Positions 1 through 10,240 of a DNA stretch of 64,000 bases are shown here, one piece after another. A program made the translations under genes and the position numbers. This DNA is from Hirundichthys speculiger. Taxonomy: Eukaryota > Chordata > Actinopteri > Beloniformes > Exocoetidae. Below the pieces are notes generated by a model, which was not told the DNA's origin, did not search any database, and saw only the letters and a program-made list of their open reading frames with translations. The first letter of the stretch is position 1, and every line of letters begins with the position of its first letter. The DNA is taken from NCBI GenBank assembly GCA_018398805.1, contig JAGFBZ010002139.1, positions 62,001 to 126,000 of the forward strand. Direction: 5' to 3'.

Positions 1-103
1 GGTTGAAGAGACGACACAGGACAGGAGACAGCTGGCTGGCGCAGGTCCTGAGGATCCTGGGGTTGATACCATCAGGGCCCGCTGCCTTGCGATGGTTGAG
101 TAT
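1..103 (-). mobile_element. LINE reverse transcriptase fragment (Rex1/L2-type)
   Basis: Read on the minus strand this encodes a piece of the reverse transcriptase fingers/palm with the motif KAAGPDGINPRILRTCASQL, which is typical of CR1-group LINEs. The LINE at 39560-41310 carries the closely similar KAAGPDGVCPRVLKTC. The fragment runs off the left edge and stops abruptly near 103 against AT-rich sequence that leads into a splice acceptor. It was probably inserted in the intron upstream of the hAT transposase exon. Confidence 0.75.
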
Positions 104-2654
104 ATTAAAACCTTCTACTAATATTGAATTCATTGGTGTTTTACAGACATTTCAAAATCAAGATATGAAGCGCCAGCACAACCGCAACTCCAATTCCCCA
201 AGATGCTCCAGGGCGACCGAAACAGAAGCTTCAAGGGAGAGTGGTACACAGTTCAGCCCTGGTTAGAGTACTCTGCTTCTGAAGACTCTGCCTTTTGTAT
301 TGCATGTCGGCATTTCAGTTTACCTGGTCATGCTGAGAGCACTTTCACCAGTTCAGGTTTCAAAAACTGGAAAAAAGCTACATATAGAGATGGAGGGTTT
401 GCTGCACATAGCAGATGTGAGCATCACAGGGAAGCTATGTTAGCATGGAAAGAATATCAACTTGCTGAAAAAAAACAGGGATCTGTAATGGAGCAATTAA
501 ATCAAAATTACAACAAAATTGTCAAAGAAAACAGGGGGTACATCAAAACTCTTGCAGAAGTGATTCTTCATTGTGCTATTCAAAACATTGGTTTGCGAGG
601 ACACCGTGAATCCATGGATTTAAGTAGGAGAGGGAACTTTTTGGGAATGTTGGATATCATAGCAAAGCATGATGAAAAGGTTTTGAAAAAACTGAACGGC
701 CCCAGAAATGCAAAATATACAAGTCCTGATATCCAAAATGAAATTTTGTCATGTTTAGCAGAGATGGTGCGCACGTCAATAATAAAAGAGGTCAAGGAAA
801 GTGGTGCTTTTAGCATACTTGTTGATGAAACAAAAGACAAAAAGAAAATGGAGCAAATGTCATTCGTGGTACGGTACTACTACAATGGTCAGATCCATGA
901 AAGTTTTTTGGGGTTTGAGGAAGCTGAGAAACTTGACGCAGAGAGCTTAAGCAAAACAATAATAAGTCTCTTGAAACAGTATGGTCTTGATTACAAGAGT
1001 AACCTTGTTGGACAGGCTTATGATGGGGCAGCAGTAATGAGTGGCAAACACAGCGGTGTGCAGGTTAGAATCAAGGAGGTAGCGAGTCTGGTGTTCTATG
1101 TTCACTGCTCTGCTCATTGCCTCAACTTGGTACTTGTGGACACAGTGAGGGGGCTGCCAGAGGCTGAATGCTTTTTTTCCCTGTTACAGCAGCTGTACAC
1201 ATACATGTCTGGGTCAGCAGTACATTCACGATGGCTACAAGTACAGAGGGACATGTACCCAGCAGATGCCCCTAGAGAATTACAAGTGCTGAGTGACACC
1301 CGGTGGGCTTCCAGGTATTATGCCTGCCGAAATCTGTGGGATAGGTTACCAGCAGTTATAAAAGTGCTCGAAGACCTGGGTGAGGAGAACAGTGGGGAGA
1401 GGTCAATAGGTGCCAGGGGCCTGTTGCCTCAAATCAACCTGCAGTTCATAGCATTTCTTGCCATATTCAAGAAACTTCTGGGAGATGCCAAATTACTCTC
1501 AGATATGCTCCAGTCTTCCTCTCTGGATTTGGCAAAATCTGTAAACCTTGTGGGGACACTTATTGACACTTTTGAGTCTTACAAGAGAGAGCAGGTGTTT
1601 GGAGATTTGTGGAACACTGTTTTGGACCTTGCAAAGCAATGTGATGTCAGTATAGACCCTGTTCCAAAACGCAAGAGAAAGCTAAGCGCAAAGCTACAGG
1701 GATATCATGTTCTGTCTACTGTGGGCAGCCAGGAAATGGGTAATGACAAAGAGTATTACAGGACGGGACTATTTAATGTAGTTTTGGATAGGATACTTAG
1801 TGAGCTCAGAAGCCGATTTTCCCATCAAAACTGTGATATAATGTGTGGAATACAAGCTTTAAATCCAAGCAGTACCAGTTTTTTTGACAAAACTAGGCTT
1901 TTTGCATTTGCCAAAATGTATGGGTGTGACCTTGTTGATCTAGAGCATGAATTCCACCAAGTGAAAAGACTTTTAGACCGTAAGGTAAACCAAGGGATGC
2001 AGAGACCACATGCAGTTGTAGACCTCACAGCATTTATCGAACCATACCAAGAGGTCTTTGATGTTTTCTCTAGGCTTTGCAAAATAGCACTGGCAATACC
2101 TGTCAGCACAGCTGCTTGTGAACGCAGCTTCTCCTGTTTGAAACTTGTGAAGACACACCTGAGAACTACTATGGCAGAAGAAAGGCTAAGTGATCTCGGG
2201 GTGTTGAGCATAGAGCACAAAAGGGCAGCGTCTTTAAATTTAGATGAGTTTGTTGATAAATTTGCTGCAAATCATCACAACAGAAGGATACAGCTACTGT
2301 GAGAGCCCAATGGAGAGCACAATGGATGTACAAGTAGCATAACTGTAAAGAGAATGTAGTTTATTTTGAATATTCTGGTTTTATGTTTAGTTTTTATGGG
2401 CTACTTGTATTTTTTTTTTCTTGATTGCTTTTTATTTGATCACTGTTACCACTGTGCCATGGAGCACGATGCCCTCAGAGATAATTCTGTAAGCTGTGAA
2501 AACTTTATTCTTGTTATTTCATAATACATTTTATTATTTTTGGGCATTCCTATTGTTCTGTTGTGTCTTCTTTGTATAAGTCACTTGGCCACCCCAATTA
2601 AAAGACTGGCCCCAGGTGGCCACCCCAGAGTTTTTTTTTCTGGCTACGCCCCTG
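104..2654 (+). mobile_element. hAT transposon, 3' part with terminal repeat
   Basis: The transposase exon is followed by about 350 bp of AT-rich 3' sequence. This ends in a hAT-like terminus that reads CAGGGGCGTAGCCAG on the minus strand (2640-2654). CAGGGGCG-type termini are characteristic of the hAT elements that carry ZMYM1-like transposases. The 5' terminus is outside the window, so the 8-bp target duplication (candidate ccttcaac after 2654) cannot be verified. Confidence 0.65.
147..2302 (+). CDS. hAT-type (ZMYM1-like) transposase, main exon
   Basis: This is a long open exon of a hAT-superfamily transposase of the kind annotated in fish as zinc finger MYM-type protein 1-like. It starts at a good acceptor (ttttacag, ending at 146) and stays open upstream of the first ATG at 203, so the true protein continues into a 5' exon outside the window. 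From residue 1 at 203, a TTF-type zinc-finger start (WLEYS, then FCIACRHF) lies at about 20-38. The first RNase H-like acidic block (ILVDETKD) is near 206 and the second (QAYDGAAVMSG) near 270. SAHCLNLVLVD is near 303. The C-terminal dimerisation block (IPVSTAACERSFS through LRTTM) is near 630-660. The frame is intact for about 700 codons and ends in TGA. The element may still be young or may be domesticated. The role is DNA cutting and joining, inferred from the family. Confidence 0.85.
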
Positions 2655-2808
2655 CCTTCAACTATGAAACTAAAGTCACTGGCAGACGCTTTTCAGTCCA
2701 ACAGAGGATCCAGGTAGATCAGAGTGTTCATCTGCAGCATCAATTCATATTAACTTTTAAAAGTATGTTACTTAAATCATATGTTACTGGAGCCAGCTAA
2801 AAGATATA

Positions 2809-3715
2809 CACTACTGGTCAAAAGTTTTAGAACACCCCTATTTTTCCTGTTTTTATTTAAATTAAAGCGGGTCAAGTCCAGTGAATAACTTTAAATGGTA
2901 CAAAGGTAAGCAGTACTGCCAGAGGTGGAAAAAAGTTTAGATTGCCAAAACAAATTTCAGAGTTATAAAAAAAAGAGGGGTATTTTTTAGTGATCAAGCA
3001 ACAATGGATGTAAATTAAGTCTTGAAATTTGATGCAAACAATTCCCACAGATGTCCCAACCTCTGTTGATTACTTACAAAGCTCTTAAGTAATCAACAGA
3101 TTGCTGGATCCAGAGTTGGTGACTTGTACAGAGCGACTGACACCCTGGACCAAAAGGGCTACAACGGCATTTTACAGAGCCATCCAGTACCTTCTCTGGT
3201 CTACGCCTAGTCGCTTAGTGGTTCATCTTACAGCAAGATAATGATCCAAAACATACATCCATTCTGTCAGAATGACCTTAAAAGAAAACAAGACAGTCGG
3301 CTTCAAATGATGTAATGGCAGCCCTGTGTCCAGACCAGAACCCCATTGAGCTGGTTTGGGATGAACTGGAGAGAAAGATGAAAGCAAAACAACCTGCAAG
3401 TTCAACACATTTCTGGAAACTTCTGACAGTGTTGGGAAGAACCTTCCCAACAATATTAGATTTCCATTGTAGAAAGAAAGCCACTAACACAAGTGTGTCT
3501 GTCTGTTATATCTGCAAAAAGTGGCGACTTTGATGACTCAAAGATTGTGGTTAAAGTTTTGTAAAAGAGATTTCATGATATCTTTTTTCAAATATCTAAT
3601 TGTTTATTTGTTCTATACATTAATTTCAGATTACATTGAGACATTGAGCTATGTACTGTAAATTACTATAGAAACTGGAAAACTGGAGGTGTTCTAAAAC
3701 TTTTGACCGGTAGTG
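2809..3715 (+). mobile_element. Degenerate Tc1-like transposon
   Basis: Terminal inverted repeats of 28 bp (CACTACYGGTCAAAAGTTTT then AGAACACC, one mismatch) bound a 907-bp element flanked by TA at 2807-2808 and 3716-3717. The inside holds plus-strand remnants of a Tc1 transposase: LQQDNDPKH (second catalytic Asp block, about 3228-3255) and DQNPIELVWDELERKM (third acidic block, about 3330-3380). These sit in different frames with stops between them. The element is too short for a full transposase and is dead. Confidence 0.85.
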
Positions 3716-3765
3716 TATATATAATTAAGACCTTGTAAGAAAGGTGTTATCTAAGATAAAAATAA

Positions 3766-3815
3766 AATTAAGATAATCCTTTATTTATCCCACAACAGGG
3801 AAATTTATATAGTTA
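3766..3815 (-). repeat. LINE 3' tail fragment
   Basis: The minus strand reads as a Rex1/L2-type LINE 3' end (AAATTTCCCTGTTGTGGGAT followed by AAATAAAGGATTA). Similar tails occur at 8833-8882, 38866-38960 and 39545-39620. Only the last tens of bases are present. Confidence 0.5.
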
Positions 3816-4573
3816 AAGCAACAGGAAAGTGCACACAGTGCAAACAAAACTACACAAGTAAGCACACTGTATTGGCCTGAATACAGGACGACTGATTAAA
3901 AGACAACCCCTATGTTTCACATATCATTTTTGGAAAAATAAAAATATGATGAAGGCAATAAGGTTATTCATAAAACAACTTTTTATTGAACAATTATTAT
4001 AGAAAAAAGTCACACAGACATAACATTTTACTGTATTGTTAAACATTTAGATGATTCAATCTTTTTTAGGAAGTATGGTATCATATGTAAGGGAAGGTAA
4101 GTGTCAGGTTTCCATGTTATTAGGATTAAGGTATAGTACTATTTAATAAACTGTATTCTCTTAAAATCTGAGACTATGACTCAGTGAATCAGCAACAACC
4201 ATGTAGTTCAATAACTGCATTAATGATGTAAATAACTGCATAACCATTCTATTCAATTTCAAGAACAACATTAATCATTCAGTCTTTAAAAAACAATTTG
4301 TTCTGAAAGGAAGAAAATTCCTTATTTTTGTATTTTTCCTGAAGAACAATTCTATTTTGTATTGTGGTTTTTCCTTTTATTCCTTAAAAAAATGTTTATT
4401 TCCTAATGTTAAGAAAAACTTTGATTATTACTGTTCCATTGTTTCAAAACAAAAATGTTAATTGTGACAATAAAGTATTTTGCTGTCACCTATAAAGTTT
4501 GCTAAAATTCTATCGTAAGTTTTAACAAAAAGGTCAGCAATTTCATGACAGATAGAGCTTAATATGAAAAAGT
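3816..4573. other. AT-rich interval, no gene seen
   Basis: Only short, AT-rich, non-conserved frames are present. The opening (tattggcctgaatacagg) resembles a DNA-transposon end, but I could not pair it with a second terminus. Confidence 0.5.
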
Positions 4574-4674
4574 ATTGGTATCGGTATCGGTATCGGTATC
4601 GACGATACTGGCCCTGTATTTACTTGGTATCGGATCGATACCAAAATTCTCAGTATCGCCCAGCTCTACTCTGA
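4574..4674. mobile_element. hAT terminus fragment
   Basis: The minus strand starts TAGAGCTGGGCGATACTGAG and continues into alternating GATACC/GGTATC motifs, including four tandem GGTATC copies at about 4576-4600. TAGAGCTGGGCGATA is a typical hAT end in fish. I found no matching opposite end or 8-bp duplication, so this is a solo terminus. Confidence 0.5.
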
Positions 4675-4763
4675 GCTGATACCATCAAACACATGTGCAT
4701 CAGTTCAGATGTTATTTGAGTCTTTATTTAATCCAGTTTGTGACCTTCTGTCCAGCCAAGAAT

Positions 4764-6600
4764 CTATGACGGAGTATCAGGGCCACATTAGAAAAAAAAT
4801 GGTGGGCAATGATTCTTTTTTTTTCATTCCTCACTTACGAGACGAAATGTCGGGAATAAAGTTGAAATGCAGTTTCCACAATAAAGTTGTCTTAAAGATT
4901 TATTCAAACCAGCTTTACTCTACCAACATAATGTCTGTCTACGTGCTTTTATCACATAGACACAGTATTATAATAAGTATTCGTACTTTGAAGAGATTTT
5001 GTCAGAAATTGCACCTATTCAGAAAAAGAAACTGCACCGATTCTGGAATTCTGGAAACTGCATTTTGACTTTATTCTCAACATTTCAACTTTATTCTCAA
5101 TATTTCGACTTTATTTTCGACATTTCAACTTCATTCTCAATATTTCGACTTTATTCTCAATATTTCGACTTTATTCTCGACATTTCAACTTTATTCTCGA
5201 CATTTCGACTTTATTCTCAACATTTTGAATTTATTCTCAATATTTCGACATTTCGACTTTATTCTCGACATTTTGACTTTATTCTCAATATTTCGACTTT
5301 ATTCCCGATATTTCAACTTTATTCTCGACATTTCGACTTTATTCTCGATATTTTGACTTTATGCTCAATATTTCGACATTTCGACTTTATTCTTGACATT
5401 TTGACTTTATTCTCAATATTTCGACTTTATTCTTGACATTTCGACTTTTTTCTCGACATTTTGACTTTATTCTGGAAACTGCATTTCGACTTTATTCTCA
5501 ATATTTCGACTTTATTCTCGACATTTCGTCTTTATTCTCAATATTTGACTTTATTCTCGACATTTCGACTTTACTCTGGAAACCGCATTTCGACTTTATT
5601 CTCGACATTTTGACTTTATTCTCGAAATTTTGACTTTATTCTCAATATTTTGACATTTTGACTTTATTCTCGACATTTCAACTTTATTCTCAATATTTCC
5701 ACTTTATTCCCGATATTTCAACTTTATTCTCGACATTTCGACTTTATTCTCGACATTTTGACATTATTCTGGAAACTGCATTTCAACTTTATTCTCAATA
5801 TTTCGACTTTATTCTCGACATTTCAACTTTTTTCTCATTATTTCGACTTTATTCTCGATATTTTGACTTTATTCTCAATATTTCGACATTTCGACTTTAT
5901 TCTTGACATTTTGACTTTATTCTCAATATTTCGACTTTATTCTTGACATTTCGACTTTTTTCTCGACATTTTGACTTTATTCTGGAAACTGCATTTCGAC
6001 TTTATTCTCAATATTTCGACTTTATTCTCGACATTTCGTCTTTATTCTCAATATTTTGACTTTATTCTCGACATTTCGACTTTACTCTGGAAACCGCATT
6101 TCGACTTTATTCTCGACATTTTGACTTTATTCTCGAAATTTTGACTTTATTCTCAATATTTTGAAATTTTGACTTTATTCTCGACATTTCAACTTTATTC
6201 TCAATATTTCGACTTTATTCTCGACATTTTGACTTTATTCTCAATATTTCGACATTTCGACTTTATTCTCGACATTTCGACTTTATTCTCGACATTTCCT
6301 CTTTATTCTCAATATTTCGACTTTATTCTCGACATTTCGACTTTAGTCTGGAAACTGCATTTCGACTTTATTCTCGACATTTTGACTTTATTCTCAATAT
6401 TTCGACATTTTGATTTAATTCTCGACATTTCGACTTTATTCTCAACATTTTGTCTTTATTCTGGAAACTGCATTTCGACTTAATTCTTGACATTTCGACT
6501 TAATTCTCGACATTTGGACTTTATTCTCTAAGTGAGGAATGAAAAAAAAAATTATTGCCCCCAATTTTTTTCTCAGTGTGGCCCTAATACTCCGTCATAG
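4764..6600. mobile_element. Unclassified TIR transposon containing a minisatellite
   Basis: Inverted repeats of about 73 bp (4764-4836 and 6529-6600) both begin CTATGACGGAGTAT and include GGGCCACA, a poly-A/T tract and CATTCCTCACTTA read inward. The flanks are GAAT on both sides (4760-4763, 6601-6604), a candidate 4-bp target duplication. No transposase frame is present; the interior is almost entirely the tandem array at 5062-6528. The superfamily is not determined from the TIR. Confidence 0.7.
5062..6528. repeat. 20-bp minisatellite (TTTCGACTTTATTCTCRAYA)
   Basis: About 70 diverged copies of a 20-bp unit alternate between CTCGACA and CTCAATA endings. Occasional units are replaced by CTGGAAACTGCATTTCGAC. 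A longer-range period of 510-511 bp is visible: the block around 5341-5690 recurs nearly unchanged at 5851-6200. The open frames here only reflect the stop-poor repeat and are not genes. A single related unit on the opposite strand (GAAATGTCGGGAATAAAG) sits just inside the left TIR. Confidence 0.9.
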
Positions 6601-6604
6601 GAAT

Positions 6605-7139
6605 CAGAGGGACATCAAGACATTTTTATTTTCAGTTTATGTTCTCAAATCTGATTTTTAGGTTGCCACTCTGGAAGTGAAAAGGGAACAACCCTCACGT
6701 GTCCTGCGATGAAAGTCTGGAAACAAAGAAGCAATTAAAGCTTTCCATGTTTCTCGCTTCATCTGTCTGCGTCAGAAAAGAAAAATTAAACTGCTTAATT
6801 TCAGCGGTCTGAAATGAAACATCTGTTGTTTGAAAAGGGGCCCTATCTTGCACCTCCTGCTACCCAATACCCAATACCCATTACCTGCAAATCTCAGATT
6901 TAGGAGCCTCTGCCAACCGAAATGCAATCTTCCATCTCCCAAAACCTGCTACACTGTAAATTGTGTTTTTGCATGTTTGTTATTTCAACATATTATCCTA
7001 AGTCAGTTGAACTAATGATTTCCAAAGTTGTTATAATAACATAAAATTACGAGTTGAAAATGTTTCAATTACAAAAATAAATGCTAAATTAAAAATTCAA
7101 GTCCAGTTGAATGAATAATGTATGTCAACTTGACTTTGA
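6605..7139. other. No gene recognised
   Basis: This is AT-rich sequence between the TIR element and the CpG-rich promoter. It contains only short unsupported frames and no repeat boundary that I could identify. Confidence 0.5.
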
Positions 7140-7380
7140 ATATAGTGCTGGGATAGAACGCCTGCGTCATCACGGCCGCCATCTTGCTATAGAGATGGGA
7201 GCATGTTCGCGCATGCGCACACAGGCCACACTGCAAACCGGGCGGGAAACTGCGGATATCGGGCAGTGACACAGCAGTTTCACGGTGAGACAGAGTTTGA
7301 GGACGGTGCTTCGTTTTTCAGTTGATGCTTTTTTAAAAGCGATTTTACTCGACGAATTCAGGATTTATTCCAACCACACC
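7140..7380 (+). promoter_or_regulatory. CpG-rich promoter with YY1 and NRF1 motifs
   Basis: This short GC-rich island lies in AT-rich surroundings. It contains GCCGCCATCTTG (7175-7186), the classic core-promoter YY1 site, and the palindrome GCGCATGCGC (7209-7218), a perfect NRF1 site. Both are hallmarks of TATA-less housekeeping-type promoters. A short open region and a splice donor follow at 7430/7431, so transcription to the right is inferred. Confidence 0.6.
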
Positions 7381-7384
7381 ACAG

Positions 7385-7430
7385 ATGGTGAATGCGGGAG
7401 CAGTGAAAAAATGGCCTCAATACGTTTTTG
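7385..7430 (+). CDS. Putative first exon ending in a splice donor
   Basis: Downstream of the promoter, two ATGs lie before a strong donor (tttttg|gtgagt). One is at 7385 (frame MVNAGAVKKWPQYVF). The other is at 7411 (MASIRF), which has the better context, aaaATGG. Whether this exon is coding or only leader cannot be decided here. Downstream exon candidates on the same strand are at 9520-9625 and 9761 onwards, so it may be the start of the C2H2/PB1 gene discussed below. Confidence 0.4.
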
Positions 7431-7750
7431 GTGAGTTATCTTTTGTTTTTCTGTCGAGTTCAGATATGTTTTGCAGTGATTTAGCATGGTAACGATAAAT
7501 AAGCTAGTGTAACTTTAGTCCGTGGTATGTGCGTTAGAGAAATTTGAATTCGGAAGGTAGCCTACTGTTGTATTTTTCTGTTTTATAAATAAATAACGAT
7601 TTTTCACGTTTCATGGTAAGTGGTTTCATGAGTTTGTTTCTTTTAGACCAAGTTGAGAAAGTAGCACAGAGCTAGTTGTGGGATGACAAGCATATTTTCC
7701 AATTTGAATGCCTTGTCAGCTAGTTTAAAAGTGATTAAATAAATTCAAAC

Positions 7751-8582
7751 TAGGGATGGGCATTTGGTCGAGATTTATTCTTCGGTCGTTGGGAGAATTA
7801 ATGATTAATAATCGATTAATCATTAACATTTTTATATTTAAAACTATCACAAATATTCTCGATATCGGCGTGACGTTTATTTTCCCCTTTTGCCTGGTTG
7901 CTATGGTCCGCGCATGCCCAGATGTGTTCAGTGGCCCGGATGTTCGTGGTCAACAATAATGTGACATTTCCCGTTTCTTTTCTTTAATAAAACAACGATA
8001 ATAAAACAAGAGATTTCGAGGAGACTACTTAACAATGACAATTTATATCAAGGCGCCAGTATTACAGGCTTTTTGTTTCTTAAAAAGATGCGCTTGTTGT
8101 GTGCTCGATGTGCGCTGCAGCTCGTTCTGGTCCATGCTAACACAGAGTTAAGGCGAGGCTAGGCTAGGCTGAGATAGAAATGAACCGCTTCCACCGTCCT
8201 TTACAAGGCTTGGATGCGCGTTGTTCAAGTGATACATCATTGTTGTTGTCGATTAATTGTATTTGTAATTTGCATTGCAGTGATTGCAGTACACTTGCTC
8301 ATTTTCTAAACGAAAATGGTCCCACGCCACACTTCATGATTAGGCGAGGACCCACAAAAGCTCGCATGTAACAACTGAGGCCAGCCAGGGTAGGGTGATG
8401 GTGAAATGTTTCCCACTGTTGACAAATTTCTATTGGTGGCGCAGTGAAATACATCGCATTGTTTGAGGACATGCACTGAGAACCTACGTTCGGATTGTTT
8501 AAAAAAAAAAAACATTCGGTTCATCGAGACCAAATTCTTAATGATCAATCATCGATTAATCGATTAATTATGCCCATCCCTA
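7751..8582. mobile_element. Non-autonomous hAT element (832 bp)
   Basis: Termini TAGGGATGGGCAT face each other in inverted orientation, and the perfect 8-bp duplication ATTCAAAC lies at 7743-7750 and 8583-8590. Subterminal regions are rich in ATTAATCGATTAATC. No transposase is present. It lies in the presumed first intron of the gene starting at 7140. An internal block at 7856-7960 recurs near 46449 and 47935. Confidence 0.9.
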
Positions 8583-8675
8583 ATTCAAACAAAATAATTT
8601 AGCGAAATTTATTTAGCAAGACTTTAAAATATATTACAATTTGCAGCGTGTATTTTAAGACGTTTTAAACTGTAT

Positions 8676-8755
8676 ACTGATCTTAACAGCTGTGAACTGA
8701 TCTTAACGGCTGTTAACTTATCTTAACGGTTGTTGACTGATTTTAACGGCCGTTA
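8676..8755. repeat. Four tandem 20-bp repeats
   Basis: Four consecutive 20-bp units of the form ACTGATCTTAACGGCTGTTA show 1-4 differences each. Each unit has an internal AACNG-CNGTT palindrome resembling a Myb-type AACNG core. Function is unknown. Confidence 0.7.
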
Positions 8756-8832
8756 ACTGGAGTTAGGACCGGGAAAGGCGCGCTGGACGCTAGCAGCTCC
8801 TCAGTACACCGCCTACTGGACGATGTACTGAA

Positions 8833-8882
8833 ACCTGAATTTCCCCCTTTGGGGGATAAATAAAGTATATTTGATTTGATTC
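8833..8882 (+). repeat. LINE 3' tail fragment
   Basis: CTGAATTTCCCCCTTTGGGG followed by GATAAATAAAGTATATTTGA is the conserved 3' end of Rex1/L2-type fish LINEs, with a TTTGA-type short tail. Confidence 0.65.
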
Positions 8883-9519
8883 GAAACTGTTAATCACACT
8901 GTTTGCAGATTGTGGCTAAGGTTAATGTTAGGTTAAGGTAAGTGCATCAGCAAGCCCTCTTGCTACATAAAGTTTACATGCCTGTGCAAAAAGTACTCAC
9001 AGATTATTTTGGTTTAGTGGTGATATTCCAGTTTCTTCTGACACAGGGTATATACAACCTGATTATCCTTTCCTAGGTAAGAATACTGTTAAATCGTTTG
9101 TCATGAGTTGTCATCTGTCCCACTTTCAACCTTCACTGGGTTAACATCCCACAAGGGCCTTAGCATGGGGGTGAAAGGGGCTGTCATCTGCTGGTCTGAT
9201 GGTGGCTGGTGGCTGGCTGCATTTTAGACACAACAGCTAACCAGCATGTGCATTGATAAAATAATGACTTGGTTAATCAACTCGGATTTCTGGTACTGAC
9301 TAGCAAGTTAGGCACTATTTAACCAACTAGGCACGCACATAGTAAATGCCAGATGTTTGTGCTGCTTTGGTTACATTAATGGATAAAAATGAAAAGAAAA
9401 AAGTAGTGAGGAATATTTCATAGGTATGAAGTTGTTAATATTTTACGGTTGTTAACATGTTAAACTTGGTCTATATTTATGTTCATTTTTTCTATTTACA
9501 TCAAAACTTATTTCTTTAG
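8883..9519. other. Presumed intron, nothing recognised
   Basis: No conserved coding sequence or repeat boundary is visible between the LINE tail and the next candidate splice acceptor. Confidence 0.4.
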
Positions 9520-9625
9520 ATACATTTTGTGGCAAACTGTCCACAGCAGTACATTGTGGAGCTTCCTGTACCAGGTCTACTGCTGCTTCTCCATAACGAG
9601 CTCTGCTGCACACCATCATTGAAAG
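9520..9625 (+). other. Candidate leader exon
   Basis: It is bounded by a good acceptor (atttctttag, ending at 9519) and a donor (gaaag|gtaatt at 9625/9626). One frame is open throughout. It lies just upstream of the C2H2 exon and would join to the acceptor ttttctgcag at 9760. It is probably untranslated leader, and this is inference from splice signals only. Confidence 0.35.
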
Positions 9626-9760
9626 GTAATTAATACACTGATACAACCACCTATAACACAGGGAAATGTGTGTTTGTGTGTGGGTGGTGGTGGTGGGGGC
9701 GCTTGGGATTCTATTAGCATTCATAACTGACCTTTTTTTTGGATAATCTTTTTTCTGCAG

Positions 9761-10188
9761 GTCTACAATGATGACAACTGTGCCTTTTTCTTCTACCCAT
9801 TGTTTTCTGTGTTGAATGAAGTGGACTTGTAAACTTTGTACTTTTTTGTGGAAATCATAAGAGAATCCTTGAACATTACCAAAGTAGCCACAGACATTAC
9901 GGAGGAAACTGTCCCCTACCCTTTGTATACAAAGACTGTGCACAGTATTTCAGATCTAAAAAATCCTTGCAGGTCCACTTGAGAGATCATGGGCTGCTAG
10001 AACGAAGTACTGGACTTGTTGGCTTTAAAGTAAAATGCTTGTTGTGTGACTTTGAAGATGCTGTCAGCCTAAAACAATATATTGCTCATCTTGGGAAGTA
10101 CCTGAGGAATAGGGAGACTGTCAGCTGTCCTTTTAATCACTGTCTTTTCAAATCAAACATTTTCTCTGTAGCATTAAATTTTTATTAA
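9761..10188 (+). pseudogene. C2H2-finger exon of fish SAMD3-like family, frameshifted
   Basis: The exon begins after ttttctgcag. An ATG at 9816 opens with MKWTCKLCTF, a C-X2-C half finger. Frame is lost at a run of six T (about 9845-9850), and the sequence continues one frame over with RILEHYQSSHRHYGG and then a C2H2-like unit (C..YFRSKKSLQVHLRDH). A second unit follows (VKCLLCDFEDAVSLKQY, AHLGKYL, VSCPFNHCLFKSN). The order of atypical C2H2 pairs matches the N-terminus of a large fish family whose members also carry a PB1/SAM-like region. The family match is from memory. After CLFKSNIFS the conserved continuation is missing and a stop appears. The T-run indel may be real or an assembly error. 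Confidence 0.55.
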
Positions 10189-10240
10189 AAAAAGCAATTT
10201 CAATTTCTTCACAGTTAGAGTTTTTAGGTATCAGCTTTGG

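Noticed and set aside
4999..6483. Several Phe/Tyr/Ile/Leu-rich frames (TLFSTFQLYSQYFDF-like), which look like membrane proteins
   Set aside because: They are translations of the 20-bp minisatellite.
9452..9943. 163-codon minus-strand frame
   Set aside because: It overlaps the plus-strand C2H2 exon and its splice signals, has no recognised domain, and is best explained as an antisense shadow.
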